From an uncultured Muribaculaceae bacterium (GTDB lineage Bacteria > Bacteroidota > Bacteroidia > Bacteroidales > Muribaculaceae): 5,506 bases of DNA. Shown here piece after piece: positions 1 through 5,506 of the stretch. The stretch spans positions 1-5,506 of the forward strand of contig CALHWU010000127.1 in the NCBI GenBank assembly GCA_938039795.1. Direction: 5' to 3'. The translations under genes were made by a program, and so were the position numbers. Numbering within the stretch: position 1 is the first letter of the stretch; the number at the start of each line of letters is the position of its first letter. The notes beneath the pieces were generated by a model, which searched no databases, was not told where the DNA came from, and was given only the letters and a program-made list of their open reading frames with translations.

Positions 1-91
1 CACCTCGCCGGGGCTCCGGCCGGAGACGACGCCGACTGCGACCGGAGGTGGCCGCAGTCGGTGGAAACACATATGATAATAATCTTAAACC
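1..91. other. Unassigned GC-rich window edge
   Basis: This is the stretch left of the metallophosphoesterase stop codon. Bases 1-65 are very GC-rich, and bases 66-91 switch abruptly to AT-rich sequence. A plus-strand gene could end here: the three forward frames are open from the left edge to a TGA at 74-76, a TGA at 100-102 and a TAG at 108-110. The first of these would give a gene ending convergently to its neighbour. A minus-strand frame starting with ATG at 72-70 is also open to the edge. None of the short translations is recognisable, so I assign no gene. The stretch may simply be intergenic. Confidence 0.4.
32..61. repeat. Inverted repeat, 9-bp perfect arms
   Basis: CCGACTGCG at 32-40 is the exact reverse complement of CGCAGTCGG at 53-61, with a 12-base loop that can pair further inside. 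A separate 12-base perfect palindrome, CTCCGGCCGGAG, lies at 14-25. The repeat sits just downstream of the metallophosphoesterase stop, where a transcription terminator would be expected, but no T-run follows it on either strand. It is therefore not a classical rho-independent terminator. It could be a 3'-end stabilising hairpin, or chance pairing in GC-rich sequence. Confidence 0.5.
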
Positions 92-1060
92 TCAAAGTCT
101 GATCTCATAGTCCTCGATGACAGATACGAGTGGCAGTGCGTCGACGTTTTCCTTTATGCCGATCTCTTCGGGAGTGGGAGGAATGAATCGGCCTTTGACG
201 CCTTCGATGGATATGCCGTCGTCGGTAAGCGTCACTATGGCCCACAGTGGACGGTCATACATCATCGAGTATTTCATCAGGCTGTAGCGGTCGTTGATCT
301 CCTTGGGAAAACGGCGCTCGGTCTGCGTCTCCTTGCCGATCCATACGTACGAGGCGCTGTTGATCTGCGAGTAGTATATGCCGTTGATTTCGCGGTTGTA
401 GTTGCTGTGGTCGTGGCCGCTGAATGCGAGAACCACCTTGCGGCGTCCGGCGCGGCGGTTCTCCTCTTCCAGCACTCGGCGCACCTCTTCGCCGTTCTTG
501 AGACGGAAGTCGATGCTCTGGTGAGAGAAAAGTATGCACCGCTTGTCGGTCGAGGCCAGATCGCGGCGGAGCCATTCGAGCTGCTCCGGTTCCATCCAGT
601 CGACCGACTTGCCGTAGTAGTCGCCGCGGGTGTAGGGGTGGATGTTGCCCTCTTTGTCGGCCCAGTTGTTGTTGTCGAGCACGATGAAGTGCCAGTCGCC
701 GCGGTCAAACGAGTAGTAGCGGCCCGGCATGCCCATGCCTCCGGCATACTGGTCCTTGGTGTAGCGGTCGCAGTCATGGTTGCCGATGGTGTGGTAGCGG
801 TAGCCGGGGAACGAGTTCCAGGCGTCGCGGTATGGGGCCGAGGCGCTGTCGAGGCAGGCGAAGTCGCCGAGCTCTATGATGAAGTCGACGCCGCGGGCGC
901 GTGCCGTGTCGATGAATGCCTGCACGCGCTCCAGTCCGCCCGGCACGTCGGGCGCGTGGAAGTCCGACGCGATGGCGAAAGTCAGCGGCTCCTGCGCGCC
1001 GGCGCCCGTGATGGCGCCGGCGGCGAGCAGCAGTGCTGCAAGAGTTTTTCTGATGTTCAT
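92..1060 (-). CDS. Secreted calcineurin-like metallophosphoesterase
   Basis: This 322-residue protein is predicted to hydrolyse phosphoester bonds with a two-metal centre; its substrate cannot be read from sequence. All the calcineurin-superfamily metal-site motifs are present in order: D33-x-H35, G65-D66, G93-N94-H95-D96, H180 (in SHQS) and G215-H216-D217-H218. The N-terminus is a Sec signal peptide: a basic start (MNIRK), a hydrophobic stretch to about residue 20, and a signal peptidase I site after A22 (AGA|QE). There is no lipobox cysteine, so the enzyme should be free in the periplasm or exported. The phosphoesterase domain spans about residues 27-220, followed by a C-terminal extension of about 100 residues. 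The ATG at 1060-1058 is chosen because the signal peptide begins exactly there. A terminator lies between this gene and manA, so it is probably its own transcription unit, though no consensus -7 box is visible upstream. Assignment to the superfamily is firm; CpdA-like, phosphatase or nuclease activity remains open. Confidence 0.9.
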   Translation of the reverse strand: MNIRKTLAALLLAAGAITGAGAQEPLTFAIASDFHAPDVPGGLERVQAFIDTARARGVDFIIELGDFACLDSASAPYRDAWNSFPGYRYHTIGNHDCDRYTKDQYAGGMGMPGRYYSFDRGDWHFIVLDNNNWADKEGNIHPYTRGDYYGKSVDWMEPEQLEWLRRDLASTDKRCILFSHQSIDFRLKNGEEVRRVLEEENRRAGRRKVVLAFSGHDHSNYNREINGIYYSQINSASYVWIGKETQTERRFPKEINDRYSLMKYSMMYDRPLWAIVTLTDDGISIEGVKGRFIPPTPEEIGIKENVDALPLVSVIEDYEIRL

Positions 1061-1066
1061 ATCTCT

Positions 1067-1084
1067 TATGTCTGATATGTCAGA
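1067..1084 (-). repeat. Tandem 9-bp repeat with small hairpin
   Basis: TATGTCTGA (1067-1075) is followed directly by TATGTCAGA (1076-1084), which match at 8 of 9 positions. On the minus-strand transcript the same bases include UCUGA-CAUA-UCAGA, a 5-bp stem with a 4-base loop. It ends seven bases before the metallophosphoesterase start codon. It could affect translation initiation, but the stem is weak and may be chance. Confidence 0.3.
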
Positions 1085-1152
1085 TTATGCGTGTCTGTGT
1101 GGGGAATGAATGGCGAAGAGCTGATTTCAGGGGATCTGATTTTGGTGGTGTG

Positions 1153-1190
1153 AAAATCGCCCCGCTGGCGGTAGTGTCGGCGGGGCGATT
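1153..1190 (-). terminator. Rho-independent terminator of the pfp-manA operon
   Basis: Arms AATCGCCCCGC (1155-1165) and GCGGGGCGATT (1180-1190) are perfect 11-bp reverse complements around a 14-base loop. Read on the minus strand, the GC-rich hairpin runs into a T4 tract (complement of AAAA at 1153-1156). Read on the plus strand, the hairpin is followed by GTGTAGG with no T-run, so it works leftward. It starts about 50 bases after the manA stop codon. It should end the operon and insulate the metallophosphoesterase gene. Confidence 0.8.
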
Positions 1191-1239
1191 GTGTAGGTAA
1201 TGTCGGACGGATCCGAGGATATCAGACCGGCTGAAGGGG

Positions 1240-2217
1240 TCAGCAGTGGGCGTCGATGATGCGTCCGCAGCCGGAAATGACAAACGCTTTGTCGCAGGCC
1301 GGCACGAGCAGGCTCTCGCCCTTGCTGAGATCTACGGAGTTGCCACGGTCGTCGCTGACCGTCAGCTCGCCCTCTATGCAGGTCAGGGCCGAGAAGGAGT
1401 CGACGACAGGGCGGAACGTGTGCTCGCCGTCGATCGTAAGCTCGTAGACGCTGAAATGGTCGCATACTACAAGCTCGCGGATGCCGTTGCCGAGATCTGT
1501 CGGAGTGGTGGTGTAGGACGGATAGACCTTATAGTCGATCGCCTTCTTGGCTTCCTCGACATGGAGCTGGCGCGGCTTGCCGGTTGCGGCGTCGACGCGG
1601 CCGTAGTCGTAGATGCGGTAGGTGATATCCGACGTCTCCTGCACCTCAACGAGTAGGTTGCCTGCGCCTATGGCATGGATGCGTCCCGCCGGCAGGAAAA
1701 ATACGTCGCCGGGATGCGACACGTGGTGGGCCACGACGTCGAGCAGCGTATTGTCGGCCACGCGGGCGGCATATTCGTCGGGAGTGATCTCCTTGGAGAG
1801 ACCGCTGACGATGGCAGCGTCAGGCTCTGTGTCGACGATATACCACATCTCGGTCTTTCCGAGCGAGTTGTGGCGGCGGCGTGCGAGTTCGTCGTCAGGA
1901 TGAACTTGCAGCGAGAGGTCGCCGGCGGCGTCGATGATCTTGATGAGCAGCGGGAAAGTCGTGCCGAAGCTGTTGTAGACCTTATGGCCTACAAGGTCAG
2001 CGCCATATTTCTCGATCATCTGCGAGAGTGTGAGGCCGGCATCGGGGCCGTTGAGCACTACCGACTCGTTGCCGTTGACTCCGGAAATCTCCCAGCTTTC
2101 ACCGATTTTTTCCTGTTCGGTAACAATGCCCTTGAAGGGGGCGATTTTTTCGCCGCCCCACACCACACTTTTCAGTATGGGCTTGAATTTCAAAGGCGGA
2201 ATGTTGACATTGTCCAT
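1240..2217 (-). CDS. manA: Mannose-6-phosphate isomerase, class I
   Basis: This cytoplasmic zinc enzyme interconverts mannose 6-phosphate and fructose 6-phosphate, feeding mannose into glycolysis or supplying precursor for GDP-mannose. The 325-residue protein matches the short Bacillus-type class I family (about 315 residues), a cupin fold. Expected zinc ligands are Q104 and H106 in LSLQVHPDD, E123 in KTEMWY and H181 in GRIHAIG. The likely catalytic arginine is R201 in ITYRIYDYGR. The N-terminal WGG (20-22) and the GESWEIS block (39-45) are also typical. The C-terminal half, about residues 245-325, forms the second, non-catalytic cupin-like part. The start at 2217-2215 gives a complete family N-terminus. 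There is no clear Shine-Dalgarno sequence, as is usual in Bacteroidetes. It lies 24 bases downstream of pfp on the same strand with no terminator between, so the two are probably co-transcribed; a strong terminator follows manA. The stop codon is TGA. Confidence 0.95.
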   Translation of the reverse strand: MDNVNIPPLKFKPILKSVVWGGEKIAPFKGIVTEQEKIGESWEISGVNGNESVVLNGPDAGLTLSQMIEKYGADLVGHKVYNSFGTTFPLLIKIIDAAGDLSLQVHPDDELARRRHNSLGKTEMWYIVDTEPDAAIVSGLSKEITPDEYAARVADNTLLDVVAHHVSHPGDVFFLPAGRIHAIGAGNLLVEVQETSDITYRIYDYGRVDAATGKPRQLHVEEAKKAIDYKVYPSYTTTPTDLGNGIRELVVCDHFSVYELTIDGEHTFRPVVDSFSALTCIEGELTVSDDRGNSVDLSKGESLLVPACDKAFVISGCGRIIDAHC

Positions 2218-2241
2218 AAGGCAGACTGTAATGAGGCGTGA

Positions 2242-3888
2242 TTACTTGTCGAGATGCTCGTAGTGGAGTGTGAGCGTAGGCTGGTCGCACACCTCGGCCG
2301 GGCCGAAATACTGTATCGGGCCGGGGAACACATACTGGGTGTTGATGGCCCAGTCGTCGCGTTTGGCGGCGAAGCGGCGGAAGGGTGTTCCGTCGAGGCG
2401 AACGAGAGCTTTCTGGATCACGGGCTTCATCTCGCCGTGGCGGCGCTCCATGTTGAACATCATGGTGATCGGAATGCCTCCGGCGAGCCACTGCACGGAG
2501 GGCTTCGTCAGGTTGCGCAGGCTCGACATGTAGCCGGTGACTCCCGCATTGATCAGGCAGGCGGCGTTGTAGCCCAGCGCATAGCAGTAGTCGGCGTCGA
2601 AGTTGGAGGGGGCGGCGCAGCGTCCCTCATAGCCGAAGAAGTGGTGGAGGGCCGAGAATTTGCCGTCGTAGCGTCCCTCTGCCTTCATCTGGGCGAGGCG
2701 CCGGCCTACCATCTCGGAGAGGAGCTTCTCGGTCTCGATGAGCGACACCTGTACGTTGCCGTGGGGGTCGCGGTCGAGCGTCAGCTGGCGTGCAACGCCT
2801 TCGGGAAGCGAGAGGAAGGTAGCGGCATTGTCCTTTGAGAGATTGGTCGAGAGGAATTCGCGCTGCTCAGCGGGAGCCTTTGATGCGAAGTCGGGGGTGC
2901 GGGCGAGAAGATCGTTGAGCTCGGCTATGAGGCTCTTCATGGCGGGGATGAACTCGATGAGGCCCTCGGGGATGAGGACTGTGCCGAAGTTATTACCTTG
3001 CTTGGCGCGTGCGGCCACGATGTCGGCTATCGAGCCTACGACATCCTGCAGGGTCAGGTTCTTGGCCTCGACCTCCTCGGATACGATGCATACGTTGGGC
3101 TGTGTCTGGAGGGCGCATTCGAGGGCGATGTGCGAGGCCGAGCGGCCCATGAGCTTGATGAAGTGCCAGTATTTCTTGGCCGAGAAGCAGTCGCGCTGTA
3201 TGTTGCCGATAAGCTCGGAGTAGACTTTGGTGGCGGTGTCGAAGCCGAACGACGCCTCGATGACCTCGTTCTTTAGGTCGCCGTCGATGGTCTTCGGGCA
3301 GCCGATCACCTGCACTCCGGCGCCGATGCTCTTGTAGTACTCGGCGAGCACGGCTGCGTTGGTATTGGAGTCGTCGCCGCCGATGATCACGAGAGCCTTG
3401 ATGCCGAGCTCCTTGAGGATCTCAAGACCCTTGTCGAACTGCTCTTTCTTCTCAAGTTTGGTGCGGCCTGATCCGATGATGTCGAATCCTCCGGTGTTGC
3501 GGTATTCGTCGATGATGTCGGCGGTCAGCTCCACGTAGTTGTGGTCGACCAGACCGCCCGGGCCCATGAGGAAGCCGTAGAGTCGGCTCTCCTTATTGAT
3601 TTTCTTGATGCCGTCGAAAAGACCGCAGATGACGTTGTGTCCGCCGGGGGCCTGTCCGCCAGAGAGGATCACTCCTACGTTGACCGGCTTGCCGGGCGCG
3701 GGCGACGGGTTCTTCTCGAAGCGGAGCTCGGGCATGCCGTATGTGTTGGGGAAGAGTTTTTTGATTTCGTCCTGATCGGCCACCGACTGCGTGGGCTCAC
3801 CCTCCACGGCCATGACTGCGCCGGTCAGTGTGACGGGCAGCTTGGGTTGATAAGCCGCGCGGGCTATCTGCAATGCACTTTTCTTCAT
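2242..3888 (-). CDS. pfp: PPi-dependent 6-phosphofructokinase
   Basis: Diphosphate--fructose-6-phosphate 1-phosphotransferase reversibly makes fructose 1,6-bisphosphate from fructose 6-phosphate using pyrophosphate instead of ATP, and works in the cytoplasm in both glycolysis and gluconeogenesis. The 548-residue length fits the long PFP subfamily shared by plants, spirochaetes and Bacteroidetes. The phosphoryl-donor loop reads GGDDSN (170-175), and the catalytic segment reads [10 protein letters not shown] (198-207). In ATP-dependent enzymes the residues matching D173 and K199 are glycines, so both point to pyrophosphate specificity. The substrate-binding segments MGRSASH (247-253), PEG (307-309) and GYEGR (419-423) are present. 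An insertion of about 100 residues (roughly 315-415), mostly helical in character, is typical of the long form. There are no breaks or missing catalytic residues. The start at 3888-3886 gives a full-length N-terminus, preceded by an AT-rich leader without a clear ribosome-binding site. It is the first gene of a leftward operon with manA. Confidence 0.96.
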   Translation of the reverse strand: MKKSALQIARAAYQPKLPVTLTGAVMAVEGEPTQSVADQDEIKKLFPNTYGMPELRFEKNPSPAPGKPVNVGVILSGGQAPGGHNVICGLFDGIKKINKESRLYGFLMGPGGLVDHNYVELTADIIDEYRNTGGFDIIGSGRTKLEKKEQFDKGLEILKELGIKALVIIGGDDSNTNAAVLAEYYKSIGAGVQVIGCPKTIDGDLKNEVIEASFGFDTATKVYSELIGNIQRDCFSAKKYWHFIKLMGRSASHIALECALQTQPNVCIVSEEVEAKNLTLQDVVGSIADIVAARAKQGNNFGTVLIPEGLIEFIPAMKSLIAELNDLLARTPDFASKAPAEQREFLSTNLSKDNAATFLSLPEGVARQLTLDRDPHGNVQVSLIETEKLLSEMVGRRLAQMKAEGRYDGKFSALHHFFGYEGRCAAPSNFDADYCYALGYNAACLINAGVTGYMSSLRNLTKPSVQWLAGGIPITMMFNMERRHGEMKPVIQKALVRLDGTPFRRFAAKRDDWAINTQYVFPGPIQYFGPAEVCDQPTLTLHYEHLDK

Positions 3889-3941
3889 TTCGTATATGAG
3901 ATTATTGGTTTAGTTTATGGATGATTGACATTTTCAATGCG

Positions 3942-3949
3942 CAAATATC
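3942..3949 (-). promoter_or_regulatory. Putative -7 element for the pfp-manA operon
   Basis: On the minus strand this reads GATATTTG followed by C. It matches the Bacteroidetes -7 consensus TAnnTTTG at all fixed positions except the first base. It lies about 54 bases upstream of the pfp start, giving a leader of roughly 45-50 bases. No clear -33 TTTG box is present at the usual distance, so the assignment rests on the -7 element and its position. Confidence 0.5.
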
Positions 3950-4022
3950 GCAATTTTTTTTCAGAATAGTCCATAAAGGGCCATTGTTTTTCGCCGCGAC
4001 TGTTAAAAAAGCGATATTCGGC

Positions 4023-4071
4023 GCCCGAAGCGCCCCGCGGAAGCGATGCATGGCCCGAGGAGGCCCGAGGT
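4023..4071 (+). repeat. GC-rich direct repeats upstream of lipoprotein promoter
   Basis: The octamer GCCCGA(A/G)G occurs at 4023-4030, 4053-4060 and 4063-4070. The last two belong to a 10-base tandem unit, GGCCCGAGG(A/T), at 4052-4071. Copy starts are separated by 30 and 10 bases, close to whole helical turns, and the last copy ends about 16 bases before the -7 element. A short inverted repeat, GGCGC-CCGAA-GCGCC, overlaps the first copy at 4020-4034. This arrangement could be a regulator-binding array. It may also be chance in a GC-rich spacer, and no regulator is encoded nearby. Confidence 0.4.
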
Positions 4072-4086
4072 GTTGGAAAAAATTAT

Positions 4087-4094
4087 TATCTTTG
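4087..4094 (+). promoter_or_regulatory. Bacteroidetes -7 promoter element (lipoprotein gene)
   Basis: TATCTTTG followed by C is a perfect match to the Bacteroidetes primary-sigma -7 consensus TAnnTTTG. A TTG lies at 4073-4075, but it is closer than the usual -33 spacing, and no TTTG is seen at the expected distance. Transcription would start near 4099-4101, leaving a leader of only about 10 bases before the ATG at 4111. Confidence 0.75.
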
Positions 4095-4110
4095 CGACGT
4101 CTTGAATAAA

Positions 4111-5506
4111 ATGAAACCGTCGACCCTACATAACATGCGCTGGCTTCTGGCCGCCGCTGCCGCTCTGGCGCTGGCGGCATGCGCCAGCATGGGCAGGCCG
4201 CAGGGAGGTCCGCGCGACACCGATCCTCCGGTGTTCGTCGGCAGCAATCCCGCTCCGGGCGCGACCGACGTCAGCCGTACGAAAATCTCAATCTTGTTCG
4301 ACGAAAACGTGCAGGTGTCCGACCCGATGACCAAGGTGGTCATCTCGCCGGCGCAGCGCACCACCCCCATAGTCATGGCCGCCGGACACCGCGTCAACGT
4401 GGAGCTGCGCGACACCCTGCTGCCCAACACCACCTACACCGTGGACTTCGCCGACGCCATATCGGATCTCAACGAAGGCAATCCGATCGACGGATTCTCA
4501 CTCGCCTTCTCCACCGGCCCCGTCATCGACTCGCTGCAGATCTCGGGCATGGTGCTCTGCGCCGAGAATCTGGAGCCCGCGCAGGGCATGCTCGTGGGAG
4601 CCTACGCCAACCTGTCGGACACAGCCATCACCACCCTGCCGTTTGACCGGATCACCAAGACCAATCAGCTCGGACAGTTCACCATACGCAATCTCGCGCC
4701 GGGATCGTACCGTGTATATGCCGTCAACGACAATAACCGCGACTACCACTGGGACCGCTCGGAGGACGTCGCCTTCCTATCGGAGATAATAGTGCCGAGC
4801 GTAAGCGAGGGGATGGTGAGCGACACCCTCGAAGCCGCCGACGGCTCCGACTCGATCGTGATACATCCCGGCAGCATCTATGCGCCCGACGACGTGCTGC
4901 TGACGTGGTTCAATGAAAAATACAAGCCGCAGTATCTGGTGAAGAACGAACGCCCCGACCGTCATCTCATAGAGTTTGAGATGGGCGCCCCCGCCGCTTC
5001 GTTGCCGGAGATGACCGTGCTCAACGGGCCGCGGGCCGGACGAAGGCTGATGGACATGGCGGTGGTCAACAGCTCGGCCACGCTCGACACCATACAGCTC
5101 TGGCTGACCGACTCGGCGCTCATCATGCAGGATACGATCGCCTTGAGAACTACTTACATGCGCACCGACACCCTCGACCAGCTCTCGCCGCAGACCGACA
5201 CGCTCCAGCTGATGGTCAGAGGGCTCCGCCAGCGGCTCAAGCGCGAGGAACAGGAGCGCAAGAAGCAGCAGAAAGAGTGGGAAGAGCGGCGCAAGCGCGG
5301 CGAAGAGGTGGATACGACCCCGAAGCCCGTATTCGTCACCACGCGTATCGACGGCTCGTCGGTGTTCGATGTGTTCCAGCCGATAGGCCTCACATTCTCG
5401 CAGCCGTTGAAAAGCCTCGACATGCAGGCTGTGCATCTGCAGGTGAAAGACAACGACACCACCTGGGTAGAGGTGGAGCCACCTATGCTGGCGAAAGCAG
5501 GGGAGT
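4111..5506 (+). CDS. Ig-like domain lipoprotein, 3' end cut by window
   Basis: The reading frame is open from ATG at 4111 to the right edge: 465 codons with no stop. It begins with a lipoprotein signal peptide, a hydrophobic Ala/Leu stretch (11-23) ending in LAAC, with C24 as the lipidated residue. The residues after C24 (ASMGRPQGG) lack the acidic cluster that sends Bacteroidetes lipoproteins to the cell surface, so a periplasm-facing anchor is likelier. Residues about 35-137 resemble a SbsA-type bacterial Ig-like domain (DPPVFVGSNPAPG, ILFDENV, LPNTTYTVDF, FSLAFSTG). Residues about 140-215 resemble a carboxypeptidase-regulatory-like beta-sandwich (ISGMVL, GQFTIRNLAPGSYRVYAV, DNNRDY). A highly charged, probably helical segment at about 370-400 precedes another beta-rich stretch. 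I know this family only as a widespread Bacteroidetes lipoprotein without a defined function. The start at 4111 is preferred over M9 (4135) for its A-rich upstream bases; both give a working signal peptide. The gene is divergent from pfp. Confidence 0.9.
   Translation, partial: MKPSTLHNMRWLLAAAAALALAACASMGRPQGGPRDTDPPVFVGSNPAPGATDVSRTKISILFDENVQVSDPMTKVVISPAQRTTPIVMAAGHRVNVELRDTLLPNTTYTVDFADAISDLNEGNPIDGFSLAFSTGPVIDSLQISGMVLCAENLEPAQGMLVGAYANLSDTAITTLPFDRITKTNQLGQFTIRNLAPGSYRVYAVNDNNRDYHWDRSEDVAFLSEIIVPSVSEGMVSDTLEAADGSDSIVIHPGSIYAPDDVLLTWFNEKYKPQYLVKNERPDRHLIEFEMGAPAASLPEMTVLNGPRAGRRLMDMAVVNSSATLDTIQLWLTDSALIMQDTIALRTTYMRTDTLDQLSPQTDTLQLMVRGLRQRLKREEQERKKQQKEWEERRKRGEEVDTTPKPVFVTTRIDGSSVFDVFQPIGLTFSQPLKSLDMQAVHLQVKDNDTTWVEVEPPMLAKAGE

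Noticed and set aside
407..1075. Long plus-strand open frame (222 codons) opposite the metallophosphoesterase
   Set aside because: It is antisense to a gene with complete catalytic motifs and a signal peptide. GC-rich codon use leaves the opposite frame free of stops, and the translation is low-complexity Val/Ala-rich sequence.
1155..1190. Terminator hairpin considered as bidirectional
   Set aside because: Only the minus-strand reading has a T-run after the hairpin, and no plus-strand gene ends just to the left of it.
1675..2241. Plus-strand open frame (188 codons) opposite manA
   Set aside because: It is antisense to a well-supported isomerase gene, with no recognisable domain and no promoter.
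2254..2838. Plus-strand open frame (194 codons) opposite the 3' half of pfp
   Set aside because: It is a shadow of the pfp coding sequence; composition is Gly/Val/Ala/Glu-rich with no recognisable fold.
3921..4109. Small plus-strand frame of 62 codons in the divergent intergenic region
   Set aside because: It runs across the promoter boxes and the GC-rich repeats and changes composition midway. It has no recognisable motif and ends right before the real lipoprotein start.
3889..4110. Divergent region considered as a riboswitch or small RNA locus
   Set aside because: The leaders are about 50 and 10 bases, too short for a known riboswitch class, and no conserved RNA fold is visible.
4179..4646. 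Plus-strand Arg/His-rich frame of 155 codons inside the lipoprotein gene
   Set aside because: It overlaps the lipoprotein coding sequence in another frame and its composition is typical of an out-of-frame GC-rich translation.
4777..5436. Minus-strand open frame (219 codons) opposite the lipoprotein gene
   Set aside because: The plus-strand frame has a lipoprotein signal peptide and recognisable domains. The antisense frame is rich in His, Arg and Leu and looks like a reverse-strand artefact.

Overview
The window looks like chromosomal DNA from a member of the Bacteroidales. Three things point there. A textbook Bacteroidetes -7 element (TATCTTTGC) precedes the rightmost gene, and the starts lack clear Shine-Dalgarno sequences. 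The gene set includes a long PPi-dependent phosphofructokinase of about 550 residues and a conserved Bacteroidetes Ig-like lipoprotein. Codon third positions are strongly G/C, which suggests a GC-rich member of the order. Muribaculaceae- or Alistipes-like lineages are possible, but the genus cannot be fixed from this sequence.

Layout from left to right. Positions 1-91 are a GC-rich edge with hairpin potential and no gene I can assign. Positions 92-1060 (minus) encode a secreted calcineurin-like metallophosphoesterase. Positions 1061-1239 are intergenic and carry a strong rho-independent terminator (about 1153-1190) for the operon to the right. Positions 1240-2217 (minus, manA, class I mannose-6-phosphate isomerase) and 2242-3888 (minus, PPi-dependent 6-phosphofructokinase) are separated by 24 bases. 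They read as a two-gene operon transcribed leftward, pfp first. Positions 3889-4110 are a divergent intergenic region with a probable promoter on each strand and a set of short GC-rich direct repeats. From 4111 to the right edge (plus, incomplete) runs a large lipoprotein with a SbsA-type Ig-like domain and a following beta-sandwich domain.

The two metabolic enzymes share fructose 6-phosphate. ManA interconverts mannose 6-phosphate and fructose 6-phosphate, and PFP reversibly phosphorylates fructose 6-phosphate with pyrophosphate. The operon therefore links mannose use (or GDP-mannose precursor supply) to glycolysis and gluconeogenesis. The two flanking genes act outside the cytoplasm, and nothing in the sequence ties them to the operon.

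This is mostly ordinary core-genome content. I found no defence system, mobile element, CRISPR array or RNA gene. The points most worth a second look are the helically spaced repeats upstream of the lipoprotein promoter and the lipoprotein itself, which belongs to a widespread family that I know of only as poorly characterised.
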